A stretch of 11,805 nucleotides of DNA. Origin: Mobilitalea sp. GTDB lineage: Bacteria; Bacillota_A; Clostridia; Lachnospirales; Lachnospiraceae. Location of the stretch: assembly GCA_029974875.1 (NCBI GenBank), contig JARKQP010000802.1, positions 1 to 11,805 on the forward strand, given 5' to 3'. The notes under the pieces are model-generated. The model worked only from the letters and a program-made list of their open reading frames with translations, was not told where the DNA came from and searched no databases. Positions 4,848 to 11,757 of the stretch are shown here, in pieces (position 1 is the first letter of the stretch; each line of letters opens with the position of its first letter). The position numbers were made by a program, and so were the translations under genes.

Positions 4848-7829
4848 TTACATTTTCACTGAATAAACGGTAGAAAAGGGACTATAAACCTTTTTCTTCC
4901 CTACCATCTTATAAGTCCTGACCTTATAATAATACGTTTTCCCCTTGGTCAGTCCATAATTGATAAAATGCAGGGACGTAGTGGTTTTTGTCAAACGATA
5001 TGGCTCCTTCAGGGAGGAGGTCCTATAAACCTCATAGCCGCTTGCACCGCTTACCTTATTCCAGGTAAATTTCGCCGTGCCGGATTTCACCTTAACCAGC
5101 TTCGTATTCCCCGGTGTAGCAGGTATCGGCTTTACACTGGCTACGGCAGAACCGCTTCCATATACCTTCTTCGTTCCCTGGGACCGGTATGCCATTACTT
5201 TATAATAATAAGTGCTTCCGGTTGTTAACCCTGTATCGGTAAATGATCTTGCTGTGGTCGCCTTTACCTTTACATATTTTCCAGTTTTCGAGCTGGATCT
5301 ATATACTTCATAACCGGAGGCTCCACTTACAGCTCCCCAGGTGATCTTAGCACTATTATGTCCTCCTGACACCGCTTTTACGGAGCCTGGTGTGGACAGT
5401 TTAACGGTTATAGAGCAGGTAGCCTGCACCCCATCACCGGCAGTTGCAGTGACCGTTGCGGTTCCTGTTCCTACTGTCTTTATCTTTCCTTTGGAATCAA
5501 TTGTAATTATGGATTTATTACTGCTGGTCCAGGTGACTGTCCTATCATCCTTTGCATCCGTCGGATTAAAGGCTGCCGTAAGTGTCTGGCTGGTGCCAAG
5601 GAACAGCTCAAGGCTCTTCTTATCCAAAGCGATGCTTTTGATATCGGATCCTACATTTACAACGCAGGAAGCTACAACAGAACCGCTCCTGACAGTGATT
5701 GTTGCCTTTCCTCTTTTTAATGCGAGGATGCTTCCATTGGAAAAGGTTGCAACTGATTCATCCGAGGAGGTGCCTGTAATCTCGTCTGTCGCATCTGCGG
5801 GTAGCACCGTAAGCTGAAGCTGGTGTGCCTGCCCAACGATTAAGGAAATCTCCTTCTGCGCCAGCTCCAGGGAAGTGGTAGGACTTAGCACCGTCACAGG
5901 AATACTGTGGGTAAGAGTTCCAACCCTTGCCGTAATTGTGGTTTTTCCTGACCCGAAGGCGGTAAGAACCCCATTTACTACCTTAACAACAGCTTCATCC
6001 CCGCTGGTCCATGAGACCGTCTTGTCATCCGTAGTATCCATGGGATCATAGGAAATTACAAGCTTTTTGCTCTCACTCTTATTCAAGCTGATCCTGTCAT
6101 AATCTGAATACAGCTCCTTCAAAGGGCTGTACACAGTAACCCTACAGGAGGTAGTTGCTGTCCGGGTGGTTGCGGTTATGGTTGCTGTTCCATTCCCTTT
6201 TGCATAAATACGTCCCTGTTCAACAGTCACAACCGAGTTATTGGAGCTCTTCCAGGTTACAGCCCGGTTCGTTGAGCTTGCCGGTGTAAAATTCAAGGAA
6301 AGCTTCGCCCACTCCCCTTTCTTTAAGGAGACATTATTGTTTGTAAATTCAATTGAAGTGGGATTGACCGTCGTACCTCCTACGATTATATGGCAGGTGG
6401 CCGAATATTTTCCCATGACAGCCGTAACGTCAGCTTCTCCGGCTCCAATTCCTTTTACCTTACCACTTGCATCTACCGTAAGCACCGCCTCGTTGGAGCT
6501 GCTCCAGCGGATGTCAGCTGTTATGTCGGAAGAGAACTTCGGGTAAAAGTCCAGCTTTAAGGAAACCGTCTCATTCACCGCCAGGTTCATTATATCTTCC
6601 GCAAAGCTCATTTCCTCTAAGGGAAGCTTCACTATCTGGTAATATTCCGGCTGGTTCTTCCTGAAAAAGTCCTCTGCAAAGGAATTCTTATAGACCAGGA
6701 CACCGGCATAAGGGTATTCCCCGAATCCAATACTGGTTACTCCGCTGGGTATCTGTAAGGGCCGTAAGCTTTCACAGCCATAGAAGGCCCAGTTTCCAAT
6801 GCTCGCCAGCCCCTCAGGAAGCCCGACACTAGTCAGGCTCTTACAATTAAAAAATGCATAATTGCCGATGGATGTTACATTATCCTGGATTCTTACCTTA
6901 GCCAGGTTACTGCAGCCAAAAAACGTGAAATCCCCTATGCTTGTTACATAATAGGGTATCTTGATGCTGGTTAAGCTTGTACATTGGTAAAATGCATGGG
7001 AGCCTATACTGGTTACAGCATCAGGAATATGTATATTCTTCAAGCTGCTACAATTATAAAATGCGGAACTGCCTATCTGGGTTAAACTCTCCGGCAGGCT
7101 TACATAGGTCAGGCTGGTGCAATCCCTAAACACTGCATTTCCGATACTGGTGACACCCTCCGGTATGATAACGCTGGTAATACTGCTGCATCCGGCAAAA
7201 GCACCCGACCCTATGGAGGTTACTCCCTTGGGCATTGAGACATCTGCCAGCTTACTGCAATTCATAAAGGCATTAAGCCCAATGCTGGTCAATTTATCAG
7301 GCAGGTTCATGGTGGACAGCTTGCTGCAATCCTGAAAGGCCATATCTCCAATGTAGGTAATCCCATTTGGCAAGTACATATACTCCAGGCTGGTACAGCC
7401 ATTAAAGGTACTATTTTCAATACGGGTTACCTTGGCAGGTATATTGACATTCTTTAGGCCGGTACAATTAATAAATGCATCCTCACCAATGGCCGTTACC
7501 GTCTCCGGCAATGTCATCCTTGTTATCCCTGCGGCACTCCGGAAGGCACTGGCACCGAGTTCAACTACGTCATATGTCATATTGCTGTTCGTAACCGTGG
7601 CCGGAACAACTACATCACCTGACAGCTTCTTATTAGTTTCCTCTGAGTAGATTATCTGCGCTCTTCCGTTCTCCGTCCCTGTGGGCTCGCTAAGTACCTT
7701 GTAGGTTATGGTCTGACCTTCATTCGTATATTGGAAGACACTGCCAACATATGCATATGCTGCTCCTGCCTTCATCATCATGAGTAGGGTAACCGTCAAT
7801 AATATCGCCGGAAGTACTTTACCTCTCAT
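4848..7829 (-). CDS. Large secreted protein: BspA-type LRRs, five Ig-like (BIG_2) domains, two fibronectin III domains
   Basis: This 993-residue protein is exported by a signal peptide (residues 1-26, cleavage likely after AYA). A short N-terminal module (27-101) leads into eleven full 23-residue leucine-rich repeats (102-354) and a degenerate twelfth (355-377), pattern L..V.IP..VTSIG..AF..C.S, the LRR_5/BspA (Treponema pallidum-type) class. Five BIG_2 Ig-like domains follow (about 404-484, 491-566, 568-647, 650-726, 730-810), with W.SS...V.V...G.V...G.G.A.ITA signatures. Two fibronectin III domains (813-899, 904-993; SGASGYEVYR, YYYKV) end the protein. No LPXTG motif, SLH domain, C-terminal membrane helix or choline-binding repeat is visible, so it is either released or held by non-covalent contacts. 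BspA-like proteins bind host or bacterial surfaces; a role in adhesion is inferred. The start is supported by AAAGGAA and AGGAA just upstream. It is a single gene with its own promoter and terminator. Confidence 0.92.
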   Translation of the reverse strand: MRGKVLPAILLTVTLLMMMKAGAAYAYVGSVFQYTNEGQTITYKVLSEPTGTENGRAQIIYSEETNKKLSGDVVVPATVTNSNMTYDVVELGASAFRSAAGITRMTLPETVTAIGEDAFINCTGLKNVNIPAKVTRIENSTFNGCTSLEYMYLPNGITYIGDMAFQDCSKLSTMNLPDKLTSIGLNAFMNCSKLADVSMPKGVTSIGSGAFAGCSSITSVIIPEGVTSIGNAVFRDCTSLTYVSLPESLTQIGSSAFYNCSSLKNIHIPDAVTSIGSHAFYQCTSLTSIKIPYYVTSIGDFTFFGCSNLAKVRIQDNVTSIGNYAFFNCKSLTSVGLPEGLASIGNWAFYGCESLRPLQIPSGVTSIGFGEYPYAGVLVYKNSFAEDFFRKNQPEYYQIVKLPLEEMSFAEDIMNLAVNETVSLKLDFYPKFSSDITADIRWSSSNEAVLTVDASGKVKGIGAGEADVTAVMGKYSATCHIIVGGTTVNPTSIEFTNNNVSLKKGEWAKLSLNFTPASSTNRAVTWKSSNNSVVTVEQGRIYAKGNGTATITATTRTATTSCRVTVYSPLKELYSDYDRISLNKSESKKLVISYDPMDTTDDKTVSWTSGDEAVVKVVNGVLTAFGSGKTTITARVGTLTHSIPVTVLSPTTSLELAQKEISLIVGQAHQLQLTVLPADATDEITGTSSDESVATFSNGSILALKRGKATITVRSGSVVASCVVNVGSDIKSIALDKKSLELFLGTSQTLTAAFNPTDAKDDRTVTWTSSNKSIITIDSKGKIKTVGTGTATVTATAGDGVQATCSITVKLSTPGSVKAVSGGHNSAKITWGAVSGASGYEVYRSSSKTGKYVKVKATTARSFTDTGLTTGSTYYYKVMAYRSQGTKKVYGSGSAVASVKPIPATPGNTKLVKVKSGTAKFTWNKVSGASGYEVYRTSSLKEPYRLTKTTTSLHFINYGLTKGKTYYYKVRTYKMVGKKKVYSPFSTVYSVKM
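6699..7526 (-). repeat. 69-bp tandem repeats encoding the LRR array
   Basis: Twelve consecutive 69-base units encode the 23-residue leucine-rich repeats. All eleven full units keep exactly 23 codons, with no insertions. The Ile-Gly (or Ile-Glu) pair, the Phe and the Cys are kept in each, while the exposed positions vary. The last unit loses the AF..C part (GFGEYPYAGV), as expected of a C-terminal cap. Unit number may vary between strains by recombination. Confidence 0.85.
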
Positions 7830-7937
7830 ATTCCTGATTCCTTTCCTCTATGGTCCTTTGTTGCGGGTTATCATCCGATTTCTGTCTTTCCTGCTTTGTA
7901 TTCCAACATTTGAAAACATAAATCGACCGCTTTATTT

Positions 7938-7965
7938 ATTGTAACATGCCCTGACCATATATCAA
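7938..7965 (-). promoter_or_regulatory. Promoter of the LRR/Ig-like protein gene
   Basis: On the minus strand TTGATA (7960-7965) and TACAAT (7938-7943) are separated by 16 bases, with an extended TGT before the -10. This is a good housekeeping-sigma promoter. Transcription would start near 7931, giving a leader of about 100 bases. I see no riboswitch or obvious operator in that leader. Confidence 0.65.
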
Positions 7966-8000
7966 TCGGAAATATATTACAGTTTTGCCCCTATTCTTAC

Positions 8001-8165
8001 TTCTGCCTTATTTAAGTCTATACCTGCTATATTATTCCTGCTTTATCATGCCTGCTTTATCTATGTCTGCTTTATCATACCTACTTTATCATGTCTGCTT
8101 TAATTGTGCCTGTCTTAATGATGCCGGCCTTAATGATACCCATAATAACGCTGCCTTAATCCGAC
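8001..8165. repeat. Degenerate 14-15 bp tandem array
   Basis: About ten units related to CCTGCTTTATCATG follow each other without spacers. Unit length is mostly 14 or 15, with one shorter unit near the right end. The middle units (about 8037-8095) are nearly identical and the outer ones are increasingly diverged. The array fills the gap between the GH95 stop codon (8168) and the LRR-gene promoter. It shows no strong hairpin, no coding gene and no CRISPR organisation. Confidence 0.7.
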
Positions 8166-8167
8166 TC

Positions 8168-10609
8168 TCATAACGCCATATCTGCACCGTCCCTGCAGTC
8201 CAGATGATATGGTTCTCCTTTCACCAGCTCTAATTCCCTCTGTTTCCCGGAATACGCCACCCTGCATTTCACATCATTCCCTGCCGTAAGCCTGGCAAAA
8301 TCAAGCTTTCCACCGCTCCATTCCAAATCAACGGTTACATTGCCTCTGGCGCGCAAGCCCTTCACCTCACCGGCCTCCCACTCTGTGGGAAGGGCTGGCA
8401 ACAGCCTGATCATCCCTCTCTGGCTCTGTAGGAGCAGCTCCGTGATACAGGTGATCAGGCCCGTATTGCCATCCAGCTCATACACATGGTCAAAGGCTCC
8501 TGCTCCCCTGGTGGGAGGATGGTATACCATATGGTTTGGCTCCAGCAGCTTCTCCAGCATGCCCTTGATGTGCCCGTAGGCCTGATCCCCATGGTAAAGC
8601 CTCGCTTCATAAAGCATCAGCATGGATCTTGCCCAGCCCGTATCCTCCCAATTCTCAACCGGATCCAGCTTAGCCTGGATTGTTTTTTCCGCAGCCTTAC
8701 ATAGCATCGGCGTATCCTCCGGATTGATCTGGGAGAAGGGATACAGCCCCAGCAGATGGCTGGTATGCCGATGCTGGGGATCCGCTTCCTCCAGCCCATG
8801 GTTCCATTCAGCGATGGTTCCCCGGGCAGTAAGACAGTAGGGCAGCAGCCGGTCCGTCTTTTCGCAGATCCTGCGGTAGCGCTCATGGTTTATTCCTAAT
8901 AGCCTGCAGCTTTCCTGGTACACCGTAAATAATTCCCGGATCATCAATATTTCATAGGTACATCCATTGCTGACCTGATAGGGCTTCCCCCCATAAAGGA
9001 AGCTGTTCTCCGGTGAGATAGACGGACCGCTGGTATAATAACCGGTGGCCTCGTCAATAAATATGTATTGCTCAAAAAATTCTACGGCACCCTCCAGCAG
9101 CGGCAAAAATTCCTCCTTCAAAAACGAAAGATCCTGGCTATAAAGATAATGCTCCCACATCTGCAGCATTGCCCATACGCCTCCGGTAGGGCAGGGTGCA
9201 ATGGATGACGCCCAGTAAGGCGCTGCATATCCCCAGGCATTGGAGACCAGCTCACCGATCCAGCCCCCCAGTCCATAGGATTCCCTGGCAGCTACGGCAC
9301 CGGAAGGAGCCAGGTCTTTTGCAATCCAGCGAAACAGGGGATTTGCCGTCTCACTTAGGTTCACTGCTTCAGAGGGCCAGTAATTCATCTGGGTATTGAT
9401 ATCTAAATGCATGTCACAGGTCCAGCCAATCCGGCAGGCCACGTTATCATTCCAAATCCCCTGCAAATGTGCAGGCAGGCTGGAATCCTCCCGGGAGCTG
9501 GACAAAAGCAGATACCGCCCATATTGGAACAGGAAGACCAGCTTCCCAAGATACTCCCCTGTCCCTTCCAGCCGGAGATCCACCCTCTCCATGTACTCCC
9601 CAATATCTCTTCTATGTCTTTCCATTAACCTGGAATATTCCTTTTCCCTGCACTTTTCCACATGCTGCATTACTTCCTGAAGCAGCATATCCTGAAGTAT
9701 TCCTTTTTCTGATGAAACCTCCTGTGGCAGTATATCCTGGGGCACTCTCCCCTGAGATGCCCCTCTCTGTCCAATCACTTCCCGGGGCATTATCTCCCAA
9801 GGCATTCCCTCTTGAGATACCCCCCTCTGTTCAATCACCTCCTGAGGCTTTATTTCCCAGGGTATCTCCTCCCGGCACTTCCCGGAAGCAGTTCTCTTAA
9901 AATCCGTCCGTATATCCAAGTATAATTTAATATCCGTAGCATCCCGGACAACAATGCACTCCCTCTCTGCGCTACAGCTTCCATCAGTTACAACAGAGGC
10001 ATACCCCACCGCCATAACACCGCACAGCCGGTCACAGTGCAGCGTCTCATAGGCCATACAGGTAAAGCGCAAAGCCCTATCTTCATAATGCACCTCCCCA
10101 TAATCATTAGCGGGGGAAAAGGATATCCTTACCTCACCTTTTTTACCTGGCCTGATATGATCAACCAATATATGGTCCGGGTTAGACAGAAAGACTTCCT
10201 CCCTGTACCAATCCCCATCCTTACAAAAGGAGCTGGTCACAACCCCTTCCATAATATCCAGGCTTCTTTCATACCCGGCTACCTCCTCCGGCCGGATTCC
10301 ATAGTCTACCAAAAGCTGTCCCACAGGAAGATTTGTTCCATAATTATTCCTGATTCCTATAAATTCCTCCGCTTTTTCATGCACCCTATCATATTCGCCC
10401 CGGGCCGCCAGCTCCCGCATTTCATAAAATGCCTGACCCGCTCCCTTCCTATTATCACTGTCACTCTTTTCCCCACTAAAAAACGTATTCTCCGACAGCT
10501 CAATCCTATTCCCCGGCAAGCTACCATAAATCATAGCCCCCATATGCCCATTCCCAACCGGAAATGCCTCTCCCCACCTAACGGCTCCCTGCTTCTCAAT
10601 CAGCTTCAA
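8168..10609 (-). CDS. Glycoside hydrolase family 95 (alpha-L-fucosidase / alpha-L-galactosidase)
   Basis: This is an 813-residue inverting glycosidase of family GH95, which removes terminal alpha-1,2-L-fucose or related alpha-L-galactose. The N-terminal beta domain opens with WGEAFPVGNGHMGAMIYG and IELSENTFFSG. The (alpha/alpha)6 barrel carries LDINTQMNYWPSE (about 402-414), APCPTGGVWA, SISPENSF (Glu534, matching the catalytic acid), HRHTSHLLGLYP (His613, His615) and ELDGNTG (Asp713, matching the Asp that assists the base); a C-terminal beta domain follows. There is no signal peptide, so it acts in the cytoplasm on imported oligosaccharides. The TTG at 10607-10609 is chosen because AGGAGG (10617-10622) lies seven bases upstream; the frame stays open ten more codons but without such a site. 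Odd features: a 20-residue tandem repeat insert at 247-313, and Asp403 where the characterised Bifidobacterium enzyme is thought to have Asn. It lies downstream of sugar permease genes. Confidence 0.9.
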   Translation of the reverse strand: MKLIEKQGAVRWGEAFPVGNGHMGAMIYGSLPGNRIELSENTFFSGEKSDSDNRKGAGQAFYEMRELAARGEYDRVHEKAEEFIGIRNNYGTNLPVGQLLVDYGIRPEEVAGYERSLDIMEGVVTSSFCKDGDWYREEVFLSNPDHILVDHIRPGKKGEVRISFSPANDYGEVHYEDRALRFTCMAYETLHCDRLCGVMAVGYASVVTDGSCSAERECIVVRDATDIKLYLDIRTDFKRTASGKCREEIPWEIKPQEVIEQRGVSQEGMPWEIMPREVIGQRGASQGRVPQDILPQEVSSEKGILQDMLLQEVMQHVEKCREKEYSRLMERHRRDIGEYMERVDLRLEGTGEYLGKLVFLFQYGRYLLLSSSREDSSLPAHLQGIWNDNVACRIGWTCDMHLDINTQMNYWPSEAVNLSETANPLFRWIAKDLAPSGAVAARESYGLGGWIGELVSNAWGYAAPYWASSIAPCPTGGVWAMLQMWEHYLYSQDLSFLKEEFLPLLEGAVEFFEQYIFIDEATGYYTSGPSISPENSFLYGGKPYQVSNGCTYEILMIRELFTVYQESCRLLGINHERYRRICEKTDRLLPYCLTARGTIAEWNHGLEEADPQHRHTSHLLGLYPFSQINPEDTPMLCKAAEKTIQAKLDPVENWEDTGWARSMLMLYEARLYHGDQAYGHIKGMLEKLLEPNHMVYHPPTRGAGAFDHVYELDGNTGLITCITELLLQSQRGMIRLLPALPTEWEAGEVKGLRARGNVTVDLEWSGGKLDFARLTAGNDVKCRVAYSGKQRELELVKGEPYHLDCRDGADMAL
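9671..9871 (-). repeat. In-frame 60-bp tandem repeats inside the GH95 gene
   Basis: Three full 60-base units (9812-9871, 9752-9811, 9692-9751) and a partial fourth (9671-9691) encode 20-residue repeats with the pattern PWEI.P.EVI.QRG.SQ. Units 1 and 2 are close; unit 3 (PQDILPQEV) and the partial unit (DMLLQEV) are more diverged. They lie between the N-terminal beta domain (ends near RTDFKRTASGK) and the linker helix EYSRLMERHRRDIGEYMERV, where GH95 proteins normally have only a short connection. The insert is hydrophilic and likely a flexible or helical linker. Confidence 0.85.
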
Positions 10610-10665
10610 AATCTCTCCTCCTTTTCCTCTCCATCCCAATTACAAATTCCGACACCAACCACAAA

Positions 10666-10707
10666 TAGGTAACTGCGAAATAATATCACCGCAATTACCT
10701 ACTACAA
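10666..10707 (-). promoter_or_regulatory. Candidate GH95 promoter with a dyad operator
   Basis: On the minus strand TTGTAG (10702-10707) and TATTAT (10680-10685, extended by TGA) are 16 bases apart, about 70 bases before the TTG start. A 12-base inverted repeat, TAGGTAACTGCG (10666-10677) with CGCAATTACCTA (10690-10701), one wobble position and a 12-base spacer, brackets the -10. This is what a repressor operator would look like. As RNA it could also form a hairpin, but no T-run follows, so a terminator is unlikely. Confidence 0.45.
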
Positions 10708-10747
10708 TTCGCCCAACAAAAATTTTCCTTATACAAAACACTAACGC

Positions 10748-10870
10748 GGTGAAGCTGAGTGGAGCTATGTCCATCTGGGCGCAGACCGGGCCTCCAATGA
10801 TTGCCCGCAGTTGGAAATAATGGTATGTTAAAGGCAAGCCCAGGTGTACATAGCTCCACTCAGCTTCACC
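10748..10870. repeat. Perfect 23-bp inverted repeat with 77-base interior
   Basis: The 23 bases at 10748-10770 (GGTGAAGCTGAG...) are exactly complementary to 10848-10870. After one mismatch the pairing continues for nine more bases (10772-10780 with 10838-10846, one G-U), leaving a 57-base loop. That loop can form a small CGGGC/GCCCG stem (10787-10791 with 10803-10807) or, as an alternative, TCCAA/TTGGA. The structure is far larger than an ordinary terminator and has no T-run on either side. Confidence 0.85.
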
Positions 10871-10912
10871 TCACGACCTAAATCTCACAACCCAAACCTC
10901 ACAGCCTAAACC
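10871..10912. repeat. Three 14-bp direct repeats
   Basis: TCACGACCTAAATC, TCACAACCCAAACC and TCACAGCCTAAACC are three adjacent 14-base units (10871-10884, 10885-10898, 10899-10912). They lie directly next to the right arm of the inverted repeat. Copy 1 of the element has only one such unit (about 1698-1711). This number difference suggests expansion by slippage. Confidence 0.75.
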
Positions 10913-10935
10913 TCGCCCCTTTGCTCCGGAACCCT

Positions 10936-11757
10936 CTACTCCTTAACCGAGCCAGAAGTCAATCCCCCCACAATATATCTCTGCCCAAGCAGATACACCA
11001 CAATAACCGGAAGACAGGTCAGAATAATATCCGCATAAATATAATTCCAATAATTCTTATTCTTCCCAAAGAACTGATAAACCGCCATAGTCATCGGAAA
11101 CAGCTTACTATCACTGGACAGATATAAAGGTGTCAAAAAGTCATTCCACACCCCCATAAACTGCAGGATAAAACAAGTCACCAGAATCGGCTTCAACAAA
11201 GGTGTAATAATTACAAAAAACAGCTTAAGAGGCCCCGCACCATCAATTACCGCCGCCTCATCCAGCTCCACCGGAACGGAAAGAATGAAGTTACGTATGG
11301 TAAAGACACAAAAAGGTATCATGGAGCTGATAAATACGATCAATATCCCTCCCCTGCTGTTGGTCAGCTGGAACACATTCAGCACCTTGATCAAGGTAAC
11401 ATAGTTTACAGGAAAGAATAATCCACACAGAATAAAATAATACAAAAATGTATTAAGCTTAGTCCGTTTCCTGCAGATAACAAAGGCAGCCATGGCACAG
11501 GTAACCACTGCAATGGTAGTGGAAAAGCCGGCATAGAACAAGCTGTTAAAGAAACCCCGGACTAACCTCCCCTTCTCAATCACCTCCGTATAGTTACTAA
11601 AGAACCACTCCGTAGGCAGGGAAAGCTTCATTCTTGCTGCTTCACCCTTGGATTTAAAGGAGTTAATCAGCACCATGTAGAATGGAAGTATGACGGCTGC
11701 ACTGAGAAGCAGGCAGACAAGCTGCTTTATTACTTTATTGACCAGCTTCCTTATCAT
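10936..11757 (-). CDS. Carbohydrate ABC transporter permease, MalG-like (CUT1 family)
   Basis: This 273-residue inner-membrane permease is one of the two transmembrane subunits of a CUT1 oligosaccharide importer. It has a first membrane segment near residues 12-32, then LPTEWFFSNYTEVI, which is typical of the MalG/AraQ side, several more hydrophobic segments, and the cytoplasmic EAA loop ELDEAAVIDGAGPLKLFFVIITP (about 164-186) that docks on the ATPase. It ends GQRYIVGGLTSGSVKE, the usual MalG-type C-terminus. The start ATG follows AAGGAGG and overlaps the stop of the upstream gene as ATGA. The next gene downstream is GH95, so an import-then-hydrolyse pathway for fucosylated or similar glycans is inferred. 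No ATPase gene is visible; such systems often share a housekeeping MsmX/MsiK-type ATPase. Confidence 0.93.
   Translation of the reverse strand: MIRKLVNKVIKQLVCLLLSAAVILPFYMVLINSFKSKGEAARMKLSLPTEWFFSNYTEVIEKGRLVRGFFNSLFYAGFSTTIAVVTCAMAAFVICRKRTKLNTFLYYFILCGLFFPVNYVTLIKVLNVFQLTNSRGGILIVFISSMIPFCVFTIRNFILSVPVELDEAAVIDGAGPLKLFFVIITPLLKPILVTCFILQFMGVWNDFLTPLYLSSDSKLFPMTMAVYQFFGKNKNYWNYIYADIILTCLPVIVVYLLGQRYIVGGLTSGSVKE

Larger units (their letters stand above)
10706..10933 (-). repeat. Interspersed element, long copy (copy 2)
   Basis: This 228-base element fills the gap between the sugar permease gene and GH95. Its ends align with copy 1 (1629-1733): 10706-10782 with about 1630-1696, and 10900-10933 with about 1699-1733. 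Between the matching ends it carries a long inverted repeat (10748-10870) and three 14-base direct repeats (10871-10912), absent or reduced in copy 1. It starts within three bases of the permease stop codon. No transposase and no clear target-site duplication are visible. It may be a miniature mobile element or a structured RNA of the permease transcript; I do not recognise the family. Confidence 0.6.

Noticed and set aside
5341..5817. 158-codon plus-strand reading frame
   Set aside because: It is an antisense shadow of the Ig-like repeats; its Val/Thr/Pro-rich pattern follows from the codons on the other strand.
7985..8173. 62-codon plus-strand reading frame with repeats such as ALSMSALSYLLYHV
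   Set aside because: It is only the degenerate 14-15 bp array read in one frame; there is no ribosome binding site and no constant repeat frame.
10037..10672. 211-codon plus-strand reading frame
   Set aside because: It runs opposite the well-supported GH95 gene, is rich in Pro, Ser and His as antisense frames often are, and has no recognisable domain.
10640..10837. 65-codon minus-strand reading frame across interspersed copy 2
   Set aside because: The frame is not kept in copy 1, where indels and stops interrupt it, so the element does not appear to encode a protein.
10748..10870. Retron-type RNA or ordinary rho-independent terminator
   Set aside because: No reverse transcriptase gene is in the window, and neither arm is followed by a T-run.
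10871..10912. Possible CRISPR-like direct repeats
   Set aside because: The units are adjacent with no spacers, only 14 bases long, and no cas gene is present.
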